NCBI GenBank assembly: GCA_003519585.1
Contig: DOWL01000147.1
Coordinates: 1-22,547, forward strand
Source of the DNA: Nocardioides sp.
Lineage (GTDB): Bacteria; Actinomycetota; Actinomycetes; Propionibacteriales; Nocardioidaceae
Direction: 5' to 3'
Length of the DNA: 22,547 nucleotides
Below, piece by piece: positions 8,612 to 16,223 of the stretch. Below the pieces are notes generated by a model. That model ran no database searches. It had not been told where the DNA came from and saw only the letters and a list, made by a program, of their open reading frames with translations. The number at the start of each line of letters is the position of its first letter. The first letter of the stretch is position 1. The position numbers and the translations under genes are program-made.

Positions 8612-10897
8612 GTGGCCACGTCGCTGACCGTCGACACGGTCGCGGAGCCGGGAGCGCTGCGACCCCGTGCGCTGCCTCGCGCGCCGTTCGTGGTTGCGAC
8701 CTTCGTCGGCTCCTTCCTGCTCTTCCAGGTGCAGCCGATGGTGGCCCGGATGGCACTCCCGGACCTGGGGGGAGCTCCGGCCGTCTGGAACAGCGCCATG
8801 CTCGTCTATCAGGCGCTGCTCCTGGCGGGGTACGGCTGGGCGTTCTGGCTGGCCCGGATGCCGGTCCGCCGGCAGGTAGTCGCGCACCTCGGACTCCTGG
8901 CGCTGGCCTGTCTCTGGCTGCCGATCGGCCTCGCCTCGATGGAGCCGCCCACCGGGAACCAGGTCGTGCTCTTCGTGCCGCTCCTGCTCCTGGTCTCCGT
9001 GGGACCGGTGATCCTGGCCGTCTCGGCCCAGGCGCCATTGGTGCAGCAGTGGTACGCCGCTGGTGGCGGCGCCAACCCCTACCCGCTCTACGCCGCCTCC
9101 AACCTCGGCAGCTTCGCCGGCCTGATCGCCTACCCGCTGGTGGTGGAGCCGCTGCTGCGGCTGGACACGCAGCGCCACGACTGGACGATCGGCTACCTGG
9201 TGCTGGTGGGGCTGGTCGCCGCCCTCGGCCTGCTCACGGTGCGCCACGCCGCGCGTACGGCGGCCGCCACCTCGTCGCAGTCGTCCCCGACCTCCACGAA
9301 CGGCGTCGCGCCCGCCCAGCGGCGTACGGCGGGCGCTCGGATCGGTCGGCGCCAGATCGCGACCTGGATCGTCCTCTCCGCCGTCCCGTCGGGACTCATG
9401 CTCTCGACGACCACGCACCTGAGCACCGACATCATGGCGATGCCGCTGCTGTGGGCGATCCCGCTCGGCCTGTACCTGCTCAGCTTCACCGTCGCGTTCG
9501 CGGACGGTCGCCGGGCGGCGCGCTGGATCACCCGCGTGGCGCCGGTGCTGCTGATGCTCTTCGGGGCCAGTGCGCTGATGAGCGGGGGCAGCGCGAACTT
9601 CGGCGCCGCCACGCTCTCCCTGGTCACGCTGTTCGCGGTGGCCGTCGCGCTGCACTCGCGGCTCTACGACGCCCGGCCGCCGGTCGAGAAGCTCACGACC
9701 TTCTACCTCGTCACCGCCGTCGGCGGCGCGCTCGGCGGGGTCTTCTGCGGCCTGGTCGCACCGCTGGCCTTCGACTGGGTCTACGAGCACCCGTTGCTGG
9801 TCCTCGCGGCCGGTGCGCTGGTGCCGCTCCGGCCCGTGTTGAAGCGGTTCGACCTCACCGTCCTGCCCGCCCCTCGTCAGCGCACGGTGCGCGCCGCCCT
9901 GCTCGCCGTGGTGGCGCTCCTGGGTACGGCGCTGATGTTCGCGACCACCGTGAACGCGCAGATGCTGCTCCTGCTGGCGCTGGTGGCGATCGGCCTGCTC
10001 ACATGGTCGTTCCGGAGCGTCTACGTGCTCGTCCTCCTCGCCCTGATGTGCGGGATGGGCGCCCGCGGGACGGTCCCGCCGTCGTTGTCGGGCGACCGGG
10101 TCCGCAGTTACTTCGGCGTCTACACGGTGCTCGACGACACGGCCCACCACGCCACGGTGCTGGTGCACGGAGGTACGGCGCACGGCATCGAGCTGACCAC
10201 GCCCGGACTCGAGCAGACCCCGACGGCGTACTACGGCGAGACCTCCGGCGTCGGCCTGGTCCTCGACCGTGCACCGGTACTGTTCGGCGACGACGCCTCG
10301 GTGGGCGTCGTGGGGCTGGGCGCGGGGACGCTGGCCTGTTACCGGCAACCGGGTCAGCGTTGGCAGTTCTTCGAGATCGACCCGGTGGTGGTCCGGATCG
10401 CGCGGGACTCGGGACGGTTCCACTTCCTGAGCGAATGCGCACCCGATGCGACGATGACGGTCGGGGACGCCCGGCTCGAGCTGGGCGGCGTACCCGACGA
10501 CACCTACGACGTCCTCGCGGTCGACGCCTTCTCATCCGACGCGATCCCGATGCACCTGATGACCCGCGAGGCGTTCGACCTCTACGACCGGGTCGTGCGG
10601 GAGGACGGGCTGCTGCTCGTGCACATCACCAACCGCTTCATGGACCTCCAGCCGGTGCTCCGGGCTCTCGTGACCGACGAGGGCTGGAGCGCGATGGTGC
10701 GGGAGGACCAGCCGTCCGCGGAGGACGCACGGACCAAGATGAGCACCTTCTCGCTGTGGGTCGCGCTCTCGCACACGCCGGGGGTCCTCGACGAGCGGCT
10801 GGCCACGGTCGGTGGCGAGTGGCAGCCGCTCGACGACAGCCGCGGCTCGCGCCCCTGGACCGACGACTTCGCTTCGGTGCTGCCGCTGCTGAAGTGA
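8612..10897 (+). CDS. Membrane protein fused to a spermidine-synthase-like domain
   Basis: A 761-residue fusion. The N-terminal half or more (about 25-480) has many hydrophobic helices and starts with the segment typical of fused transporter-like/spermidine synthase proteins (LLFQVQPMVARM, then GAPAVWNSAMLVYQALLLAGYG). The C-terminal 250 residues form a Rossmann methyltransferase-like domain: VVGLGAGT at 566-573 (nucleotide loop), FEIDP at 587-591, GDARLEL near 618-624 and VDAFSSDAIP near 636-645. Polyamine synthesis is not established for this family; the donor may be S-adenosylmethionine or its decarboxylated form, and the acceptor is unknown. The GTG at 8612 is chosen because the conserved N-terminus follows closely; the ribosome site is poor. 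It lies between two paralogous minus-strand membrane proteins. Confidence 0.85.
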   Translation: MATSLTVDTVAEPGALRPRALPRAPFVVATFVGSFLLFQVQPMVARMALPDLGGAPAVWNSAMLVYQALLLAGYGWAFWLARMPVRRQVVAHLGLLALACLWLPIGLASMEPPTGNQVVLFVPLLLLVSVGPVILAVSAQAPLVQQWYAAGGGANPYPLYAASNLGSFAGLIAYPLVVEPLLRLDTQRHDWTIGYLVLVGLVAALGLLTVRHAARTAAATSSQSSPTSTNGVAPAQRRTAGARIGRRQIATWIVLSAVPSGLMLSTTTHLSTDIMAMPLLWAIPLGLYLLSFTVAFADGRRAARWITRVAPVLLMLFGASALMSGGSANFGAATLSLVTLFAVAVALHSRLYDARPPVEKLTTFYLVTAVGGALGGVFCGLVAPLAFDWVYEHPLLVLAAGALVPLRPVLKRFDLTVLPAPRQRTVRAALLAVVALLGTALMFATTVNAQMLLLLALVAIGLLTWSFRSVYVLVLLALMCGMGARGTVPPSLSGDRVRSYFGVYTVLDDTAHHATVLVHGGTAHGIELTTPGLEQTPTAYYGETSGVGLVLDRAPVLFGDDASVGVVGLGAGTLACYRQPGQRWQFFEIDPVVVRIARDSGRFHFLSECAPDATMTVGDARLELGGVPDDTYDVLAVDAFSSDAIPMHLMTREAFDLYDRVVREDGLLLVHITNRFMDLQPVLRALVTDEGWSAMVREDQPSAEDARTKMSTFSLWVALSHTPGVLDERLATVGGEWQPLDDSRGSRPWTDDFASVLPLLK

Positions 10898-10933
10898 GGC
10901 TCGGCTGGAGGCTTGTCGGGCGGCTGCAGGAGG

Positions 10934-12421
10934 TCAGTCGCCGGCGGCCAGCCAGCCGGGCGGGGGAGCGAGGAGTACGACGTCCTTGTCGTCCTGGACG
11001 ACGGTCCAGCCCTCGCTGTGGATCAGCGCATAGCCGAGCGGGGTGTCGGGGTCGAGGAAGGCATAGGCGGGGGCCGCGTCGCGGATGGCGTCGTCCCATC
11101 CCGGCTGCAGCTCGTTGATGTCCGACATCGTCTCGAGCTCGTCGCTGGTGTAGATGTCGCCGTACCCGCTAAACATGAAGTCCAGGTCGGGGTAGCGGTA
11201 CATCAGGTAGCCGCCGAAGACCGACTCGTTGAGGATCCGGGTGCCGGCGGGCATCTCCTCGAAGCTCGAGGTGACCCAGTCGGGTTGCGGAGGCGTGTGG
11301 TTGCTGGTCCGTGGCACCAGCACCGCCAGCACGGCCAGGCTCACCGCGGCGGCGCCGAGCACGAATGCGCGCTCGGCGGCGCGCAGCCGTTGGACCGGCC
11401 CCACCACGCGCTGGAGTTGGTATGCCGCGACCGGCACGAGCAGCGCGGCGGCCACGGGGACCGTCCGGCTCGAGTAGACGGCGAAGCCGGCGGCCAGGCC
11501 GACCAGGGCGATCGTGGTCCAGTCGGCGCCACGCTTGACCATGACCAGCACTGTGACGAGCAGGATGGCGAGCAGCGCGAGGCAGTTGGGCATCGTGAAG
11601 TTCGGTGGCTGCCACTCAGAGAAGTACTGCCCGCGCGAGTTGACGAGGAGCACCGCCGGCAGCAGTTGAGCGCCGACCGGGGTGAGCAGGCCGGCGACCA
11701 GCCCGGCGATCACGGGTACGGCGGCCAGGCGGATCGCGCGTGGGCCGCGCACCACGCCGTCGAGGACGAAGCCGGCCGCGGCGACGCACGAGATGATCAC
11801 GCCGAGGGGCCACATGCCGTGGCACATCGCCCACACCCAGGTGAGCGGGATCAGCCACCAGACCGAGCGGCGCGAGCCGTACCGGATCGCCAGCCACAGG
11901 CCGGCGGTGAGGGCAGTGGCGATGTAGCTGAGCACCTGCGGCCGCATCGAGATGCTGGGCGCGCACGCCAGCAGCGCGGCGATGACCAGGGGAGCGGCGA
12001 CCACCCGGTCGGCCCAGCGCCGGGCGACCAGGACGAAGGTGAGCGCCAGCCCGACGAACTGCAGCCCGGCCAGCCAGGCCACGCCCGGAAGCCCGAACCA
12101 GGCGTCGAACCTCGCCATCAGTTCCTGGGGCAGCCACTGAGTGGGCACCCAGTCGGCAGTGGCCCAGGAGGTCACATGGCCCGGGTGGCGCAGCGACCAG
12201 CCGTCGAGGAATTCGCGGCCGAAGCGCAGGTGGAAGAAGGTGTCGGGGTTCGACAGCGGGGCTGCGGCGGTCCGCACCATGACCACGAAGACGACCGCGA
12301 TCATGGCCAGCGGGACGACGGTACGCGCGATCAGGGTGACGAGGCTGGGCGATGCCCCGGACTCGGGTACGGCGTCAGTGGCGACCACGTCGGTCGCCGT
12401 GCTGTCCGTGGTGATCGCCAT
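10934..12421 (-). CDS. Polytopic membrane protein, probable GT-C type glycosyltransferase (copy 2)
   Basis: A 495-residue paralog of the product of 7062-8480, with the same blocks in the same order: NPDTFFHLRFGREFL at 58-72, ATADWVPTQWLPQ at 87-99, then SMRPQ, MCHGMWP, LTPVG and a related soluble C-terminal region (FGGYLMYRYPDLD). It differs in a 30-residue hydrophilic N-terminal extension rich in Thr, Ala and Asp. As for copy 1, the acidic first-loop residue before FFHLR suggests a GT-C fold; the substrate is unknown. The ATG at 12421 has GGAG four bases upstream, and the open frame further upstream overlaps the next operon. It converges with the synthase-like gene (36 bases between stops, no clear terminator). 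The conserved element lies about 80 bases upstream. Confidence 0.75.
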   Translation of the reverse strand: MAITTDSTATDVVATDAVPESGASPSLVTLIARTVVPLAMIAVVFVVMVRTAAAPLSNPDTFFHLRFGREFLDGWSLRHPGHVTSWATADWVPTQWLPQELMARFDAWFGLPGVAWLAGLQFVGLALTFVLVARRWADRVVAAPLVIAALLACAPSISMRPQVLSYIATALTAGLWLAIRYGSRRSVWWLIPLTWVWAMCHGMWPLGVIISCVAAAGFVLDGVVRGPRAIRLAAVPVIAGLVAGLLTPVGAQLLPAVLLVNSRGQYFSEWQPPNFTMPNCLALLAILLVTVLVMVKRGADWTTIALVGLAAGFAVYSSRTVPVAAALLVPVAAYQLQRVVGPVQRLRAAERAFVLGAAAVSLAVLAVLVPRTSNHTPPQPDWVTSSFEEMPAGTRILNESVFGGYLMYRYPDLDFMFSGYGDIYTSDELETMSDINELQPGWDDAIRDAAPAYAFLDPDTPLGYALIHSEGWTVVQDDKDVVLLAPPPGWLAAGD

Positions 12422-12573
12422 CTCGCTCCAAGTGCACCGGGGCCCCGTCGCATCGAGGCTACGGAGACGGAAGACCCCAGTCTGGGAACTGCGCGGAGAT
12501 GGCCCGTTGGGACTAGTCAGCGATGGCCGATCGGTCAGGTGAGTGTGGTGCTGTGGCGGGTCGCCGAGTCGTC
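12422..12573. other. Intergenic region with leader palindromes
   Basis: These 152 bases separate membrane protein copy 2 from the end of the ABC operon. They hold the bipartite element copy 2, the palindrome CCCAG-T-CTGGG (12476-12486) and the palindrome CGGGGCCCCG (12438-12447). The latter two fall between the element and the ATG, where they could form hairpins in a leader RNA. No gene is seen. Confidence 0.5.
12502..12536 (-). promoter_or_regulatory. Bipartite conserved element, copy 2
   Basis: On the plus strand GCCCGTTGGGACTA is followed after ten bases by GCCGATCGGTC. The second half matches copy 1 over 11 bases. The spacing is two bases longer than in copies 1 and 3. It lies 81 bases upstream of the minus-strand membrane protein (copy 2), oriented as in the other two sites. 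Confidence 0.65.
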
Positions 12574-13197
12574 TCAGGCATCCACGAAGTCGGGACGGGC
12601 ATCCGCGGTGGTGTGGCCGCGACCGACCACGCCTATCGATCCCCAGCGCGCGTAGCCGACTCCACCGAGTAACAGGAGCGCCACGCCGCAGAGGGCGAGT
12701 TCCTGGTGGGCGGTCACGCGGTACAAGAGGTTGTACTGCAGCGGCAGCAGTCCAGGTGCGGAGGACACCGTGACGAGGGTCACCGGACCGACCCACGTGC
12801 CGCGCGCCCCCAGCACGCCTGCCGACGTGAGCCCGGCGCCGACGAGCACGAATGAGTCGAGCACGAGCTGGACGTGGTTCACCGGGATGGCGAGGCCCGC
12901 GACGGCCGCAACCGCGACCGTCGCCGTGGTGAACACAAAGCCGGCACCGAGTCGCCAGCCCCACAGGGGCCGGGCCGCGGTCAGGACCTGCTCGACCGGC
13001 CCTTCGCGCAGGATGCGCGCCGCCACCAGGATCGGGAGGCAGAGGCCGACGACGACTCCGGAGTCGATGAAATCCTCGGCCAGGTCGTAGGGGTACATGA
13101 AAGGGATCGTGACGGCGCTCGCCGCCACCAGGACGAGCCACGAGAACGCCCAGGCTGCCCACCATCGCCGCTCGAGGAGCTCTCGGCCCCTGAGCAC
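12574..13197 (-). CDS. Membrane protein of the ABC operon (probable permease partner)
   Basis: A 207-residue protein with about six hydrophobic segments (near 14-33, 45-60, 83-104, 110-130, 135-150 and 166-182) and short cytoplasmic ends. No family motif is recognised. As the last gene of the operon after the ATPase and the larger membrane protein, it is probably a second transporter subunit. The GTG at 13197 starts six bases after the stop of the preceding gene. The frame extends upstream to 13269, but that would overlap the neighbour by 67 bases. The ribosome site is weak, suggesting coupling. The final ten residues are hydrophilic. Confidence 0.65.
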   Translation of the reverse strand: MLRGRELLERRWWAAWAFSWLVLVAASAVTIPFMYPYDLAEDFIDSGVVVGLCLPILVAARILREGPVEQVLTAARPLWGWRLGAGFVFTTATVAVAAVAGLAIPVNHVQLVLDSFVLVGAGLTSAGVLGARGTWVGPVTLVTVSSAPGLLPLQYNLLYRVTAHQELALCGVALLLLGGVGYARWGSIGVVGRGHTTADARPDFVDA

Positions 13198-13202
13198 GAC
13201 GG

Positions 13203-14555
13203 CTACTGGGTGAAGTCGTCCCACTGGAGGCTGCCGTTGGCGATCTCCGCACGGTGCTCGGCGAACCACGCCGACTTCCGAGCGCGAGACCAGTCGGCGA
13301 ACTCGTCGATCGACACCGGGCTCTCGCTGTAGTCGACGTGCCCTGCGTCCACGACGGGTGCGGCGGGAAAAGCCGAGCCGTCGGTCGGGATGTCAAGCTC
13401 CTCGAGCGTGTAGCGGAGCAGGAAGTCGCTCGGTGTCCCGCGGGAGAGGCTCGAGCCGGGGATGGAGAGGTCACCTCGCGGGAGCCCGATGAATTGATGG
13501 GCGAGAGTCACGACCAGCCGATTCCGATCGACCCGTGCGTCGCTCCCCAGGATCCCGGCCGTGGAAGACGTGAGGGTGAGGGCGCCCGCCGAGCTGGCAC
13601 GCCGCTGCGCCCCGGCGAGCTCCTCGTCGATGGTGTGATCGACTCCGGCCGCCTCGTCGTCGATCAGCGCGATTCTCTCTGGCACCAGGCCGGGGAGGGT
13701 GGCCCGAACGTCCAGGACGACGTCCCGCACCGTGGCGGTGTTGAAAGCCTTCACCCTCGGCAGGCAGACCTCGACGCCCGCAGCCTCGCTGCAGGACAGC
13801 TCGGCTGCTGGTACGTCGAAGACCCGGTTGGCGGTGCCGACGAACAGGAGAGCTGCTGCCGAGAGGCTCGCCAGCCAGGCGCAGGAGACCAGCCGCCCCC
13901 TCGACGCGGAGAACGCGAAGTACCCGACCCCCGCGACCGCGAGCAGGAAGACCGCTTGCGTCAGGCTGATCCACCACGGGATGCGGTAATAGGTCATCGA
14001 TCGCGTGTCGAAGGGGGTCAACGCCGCCAAGTAGCGCGGGGCGAGGTAGACCAACGTCCCGAGCACCAGGTATGAGCCGACCGCTGCGAGGGGCACCGCC
14101 AGCATCGGCCACTGGATGCGACCGAGCAGCGACCCGGCCACGGCGAAGCAGACCAGGAACCCGCCGTAAGCCACGGTCATCGAGAGGCTCGGTCGGAGGG
14201 CGCCGCTGACGGCCGCCGTCCAGGCATGAGCCAGGGACGCGGCGACCAGGAAGCCGAGCACGGCGACGGCACTGACCTCGACGATGGCACGCCGCCAAAT
14301 CGTGATGCGGTCGACCACGGCCGTGGCCGCGAGCATGCGAAAACCGTCATGGTGCTGTTGACAGGTCAGCCAGGCGCCGGCGGCGGCGGTCGCGGGCGCC
14401 GCGAGCAGCAGACCTTGACCGAGCCGGCTGGCCGTCGCGGACGTCTCGCCCAGCCATTCGTCGTGCCCACCCACCACCGCCAGAGCCTCGGCCAGCGCGA
14501 CCAGGACGAGCAGACCGATGGCCACCCGGCCGCGCACGAGGACCACGGACCTCAC
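13203..14555 (-). CDS. ABC-associated membrane protein with large extracytoplasmic domain
   Basis: A protein of about 450 residues. Roughly seven hydrophobic helices (about 9-28, 45-64, 92-112, 127-145, 150-171, 196-216, 222-240) are followed by a soluble region of about 205 residues, predicted to be outside the cell. That region opens with a close cysteine pair (C255 and C264, SCSEAAGVEVCLPR) that could form a disulfide. The gene follows the ATPase directly, so it is likely the permease or a substrate-handling subunit. The start is uncertain: the GTG at 14555 overlaps the last base pairs of the ATPase gene and suits coupling, while in-frame GTGs at 14546 and 14537 are possible. The protein sequence is not recognised beyond this layout. 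Confidence 0.65.
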   Translation of the reverse strand: MRSVVLVRGRVAIGLLVLVALAEALAVVGGHDEWLGETSATASRLGQGLLLAAPATAAAGAWLTCQQHHDGFRMLAATAVVDRITIWRRAIVEVSAVAVLGFLVAASLAHAWTAAVSGALRPSLSMTVAYGGFLVCFAVAGSLLGRIQWPMLAVPLAAVGSYLVLGTLVYLAPRYLAALTPFDTRSMTYYRIPWWISLTQAVFLLAVAGVGYFAFSASRGRLVSCAWLASLSAAALLFVGTANRVFDVPAAELSCSEAAGVEVCLPRVKAFNTATVRDVVLDVRATLPGLVPERIALIDDEAAGVDHTIDEELAGAQRRASSAGALTLTSSTAGILGSDARVDRNRLVVTLAHQFIGLPRGDLSIPGSSLSRGTPSDFLLRYTLEELDIPTDGSAFPAAPVVDAGHVDYSESPVSIDEFADWSRARKSAWFAEHRAEIANGSLQWDDFTQ

Positions 14556-14556
14556 C

Positions 14557-15315
14557 TCAGCTCTCGTGGGCGAGCAGGGAGAGGAAGGCCGACCGGGCCC
14601 GGGCCGTGTCGTCCTCTCCGCGACCCAGCCCGGCAAATGCGGCAGGCGTGCCTTCGAACCTCACCGCGCCATCGATCAGCACCACGATCCGCCGGGCGAG
14701 CACGGCCACGTCCTCGAGCAAGTGGGTCGAGATGAGGACCACTCGATCGCTCGCGATCGACGAGATGACGCCGTACAGATGATCCCGCTGCTGCGGGTCG
14801 AGACCGGCGGTGGGCTCGTCGAGGATCAGGTAGCTCGGTGAGTTCACCAACGCCTGTGCCAATCCCAGGCGACGCTGCATCCCGCCTGAGAGGTGCCGGA
14901 CCAGGGACCGCCGTCGGTCGGTGAGGTCGGTCAGCTCCAGCGCCCGGGCCACAGCCGCAGGTCTCGATCCTCGGCGGATGCCCTTCAGCCAGGCTGCGTA
15001 GTTGAGGTAGTCGAACACGGTCGTCGTGCCCGGAGCGGTGACGGCCTGAGGAAGCCAGCCGCTCACGGCTAGGTGCTCGCGACGGCTGGCCCGGTCTCCG
15101 AGCGATCCCATGGAACTCTCGACCAAGCCCTCACACGGCTGCTCCGCCCCCGCGAGGATGCGGCACAGCGTGGACTTGCCGGCGCCGTTGGGACCGAGTA
15201 GCACGCCCACCCCCGGCGAGAGCCCGACCGTGACGCCGCGGAGAGCGGTGCGGCCGCCGTAGCGCTTCGCCACGCTGTTGGCGACCAGGCTCGGGGCCGC
15301 GAGCCCGTCGTGCAC
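14557..15315 (-). CDS. ABC transporter ATP-binding protein
   Basis: The nucleotide-binding subunit of an ABC transporter, 252 residues. Its motifs are complete: Walker A GPNGAGKST at 41-49, Q-loop Q90, signature LSGGM at 142-146, Walker B LILDEP at 163-168, D-loop GLD at 171-173 and the switch histidine H198. It resembles the CcmA-type ATPases of drug, lantibiotic and multidrug exporters rather than importers. The GTG at 15315 follows the stop of the secreted-protein gene after 12 bases and has only a weak ribosome site. Two membrane-protein genes follow. The transported compound is unknown; the upstream secreted protein may be a substrate or an accessory lipid- or peptide-binding factor. Confidence 0.9.
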   Translation of the reverse strand: MHDGLAAPSLVANSVAKRYGGRTALRGVTVGLSPGVGVLLGPNGAGKSTLCRILAGAEQPCEGLVESSMGSLGDRASRREHLAVSGWLPQAVTAPGTTTVFDYLNYAAWLKGIRRGSRPAAVARALELTDLTDRRRSLVRHLSGGMQRRLGLAQALVNSPSYLILDEPTAGLDPQQRDHLYGVISSIASDRVVLISTHLLEDVAVLARRIVVLIDGAVRFEGTPAAFAGLGRGEDDTARARSAFLSLLAHES

Positions 15316-15327
15316 GTCGATCGGGTC

Positions 15328-15732
15328 TCACCAGTCCTTCGCGGACCAGGCCCCGCAGGAGTCGGGCAACAGCCTGATGGGCTTGCATACTCTGAACCGG
15401 GCCGCGTCGGCGCTGCTGCCGATGCGGATATCGCCGACGCAAATCCCCGACACGAACTTCTGAGTCCTGGACGTGACGTTCTCCGTCCAGCGGCCACAGT
15501 TGTCGTCGGTGTTGCCGTCGTAGACGAGTTGACCTTGCGAGTACACCGGAAAGTCGGTGTACGCCCGCAGGGACCCGGTGGCGTAGAACGAGTGGTTCGT
15601 GTGGGTCTGCACGTAGCCGTAGCCGTCCCCATCGCCGGAGCTCATGCTGACGGCCAACGCGGCCGAGGGCATGAGTGCGAGAGACAGAGCAAGGCCTGCA
15701 GGCTTGAGTAGACGGACTATCCCGAGACGCAT
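15328..15732 (-). CDS. Small secreted four-cysteine protein
   Basis: A 134-residue protein with a Sec signal peptide: positively charged start, hydrophobic core at about 11-21, and a probable cut after the AALA of residues 24-27. The mature part of about 107 residues begins with a Gly/Asp/Ser-rich stretch and has exactly four cysteines (C79, C98, C116, C126), enough for two disulfides, plus many Tyr, Thr and Ser residues. No known family is recognised. The ATG at 15732 has AGAGG about five bases upstream. It is the first gene of a run with an ABC ATPase and two membrane proteins, so it may be a secreted signal, a bacteriocin-like product or a binding protein. The sequence alone cannot decide. 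Confidence 0.7.
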   Translation of the reverse strand: MRLGIVRLLKPAGLALSLALMPSAALAVSMSSGDGDGYGYVQTHTNHSFYATGSLRAYTDFPVYSQGQLVYDGNTDDNCGRWTENVTSRTQKFVSGICVGDIRIGSSADAARFRVCKPIRLLPDSCGAWSAKDW

Positions 15733-15757
15733 CGATACCTCTGTGAGTAGAACCGGT

Positions 15758-15770
15758 GCTGACGGTCAGC
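15758..15770. promoter_or_regulatory. Palindrome GCTGAC-G-GTCAGC, candidate operator
   Basis: A perfect 6-1-6 inverted repeat 26 bases upstream of the ATG of the secreted-protein gene. That is where a repressor would block the promoter of the ABC operon. No regulator gene is adjacent apart from the Lrp-like effector-domain protein, which lacks a DNA-binding domain. Confidence 0.4.
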
Positions 15771-15829
15771 CAGCCTAGGAGCCGGCGACCCGTCGCGATC
15801 GCCCGAGAGCGCACTACGCGAAGTTCCGA

Positions 15830-15851
15830 GTCACTGACCTCCTACAGTGAC
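15830..15851. promoter_or_regulatory. Inverted repeat GTCACTG-N8-CAGTGAC, candidate operator
   Basis: A perfect 7-8-7 inverted repeat about 100 bases upstream of the secreted-protein gene, in non-coding DNA. Size and symmetry suit a dimeric DNA-binding protein. Its position would suit an upstream activator site. Confidence 0.4.
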
Positions 15852-15924
15852 GTCCCGCGCGAAGCGCGACCGCTGGACCCGGTACTGCGGCTGCGGGCGG
15901 GGAAGCTCCGAGCCGTGACCGGCG

Positions 15925-16203
15925 CTACTCCAGACCGAGCGAGAACGCCGCCTCGAGGTCGTGGCGGGAGTAGGTCCGGAAGGCGATGTGGGTCTCGGTC
16001 GACAGCACGCCGGGGACCTTGTTGATCCGGTCGGCGACCACGTCGGCGATGTCCTCGTGCGCCTTGACCCGCACCAGGACGATCAGGTCGATCTCGCCGG
16101 TCACGGAGTAGACCTCGCTCACCCCGTCGAGGGCGGCGATCCCCTCGGCTACCTCGGGGATCCGGGCCACATCGGCCTTGACGAAGCTGATGGCGGTGAT
16201 CAC
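15925..16203 (-). CDS. Stand-alone Lrp/AsnC effector-domain (RAM) protein
   Basis: A 92-residue protein made only of the ligand-binding RAM domain of Lrp/AsnC regulators, with the beta-alpha-beta-beta-alpha-beta pattern. It runs from an opening strand (ITAISFVKAD) through GEIDLIVLVRV at about 37-47 to the closing PGVLSTETHIAFRTYS. The helix-turn-helix domain of full-length family members (about 150 residues) is missing. Such short proteins bind amino acids or partner with full-length relatives; DNA binding by itself is unlikely. The GTG at 16203 is supported by a TAGATT box exactly six bases upstream and by the conserved N-terminus. It starts 20 bases after the stop of the giant secreted-protein gene, so it probably has its own promoter. 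Confidence 0.9.
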   Translation of the reverse strand: MITAISFVKADVARIPEVAEGIAALDGVSEVYSVTGEIDLIVLVRVKAHEDIADVVADRINKVPGVLSTETHIAFRTYSRHDLEAAFSLGLE

Positions 16204-16215
16204 GGTCCGAATCTA
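16204..16215 (-). promoter_or_regulatory. Candidate leaderless promoter of the Lrp-like gene
   Basis: On the minus strand TAGATT (16215-16210) is followed by six bases and then the GTG at 16203. It fits the TAnnnT -10 form and a transcript starting on the start codon. There is no Shine-Dalgarno sequence. A -35 box, if any, would fall inside the upstream coding region and is not clear. Confidence 0.5.
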
Positions 16216-16223
16216 GGCCATGG

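Larger units (their letters stand above)
15733..15924. other. Promoter region of the secreted protein/ABC operon
   Basis: These 192 bases hold no gene. They contain the two inverted repeats listed separately (15758-15770 and 15830-15851), the palindrome GCGATCGC (15795-15802) and a short hairpin CGCGC-GAA-GCGCG near 15856-15868 that could end transcription of the Lrp-like gene. The operon promoter must lie here, but I cannot fix its -10 and -35 boxes. Confidence 0.5.

Noticed and set aside
8481..9038. Upstream in-frame extension of membrane protein copy 1 to a start at 9038
   Set aside because: It would lie antisense to the conserved N-terminus of the synthase-like protein. GGGAGG fixes the start at 8480.
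8477..10423. Long open frame of 648 codons on the minus strand opposite the synthase-like gene
   Set aside because: Its translation is rich in Arg, Gln, His and Asp without hydrophobic or domain pattern, as expected of an antisense frame in GC-rich coding DNA. The plus-strand frame shows clear family motifs.
8377..11118. Open frame of 913 codons on the plus strand overlapping the synthase-like gene
   Set aside because: It is a frame-shifted shadow with Arg/Pro/Ala-rich low-complexity translation, and it contradicts the conserved protein in the other frame.
12422..13474. Upstream in-frame extension of membrane protein copy 2 to a start at 13474
   Set aside because: It would overlap two genes of the ABC operon on the same strand, and the extension has no protein-like pattern. 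The ATG at 12421 has a ribosome site and gives the same domain start as the paralog.
15328..15732. Secreted protein as a lactococcin 972-type bacteriocin
   Set aside because: Signal peptide, size and ABC neighbours are similar, but the Gly/Trp/Ser pattern of that family is absent, it has four cysteines, and the membrane proteins do not look like its usual partners.
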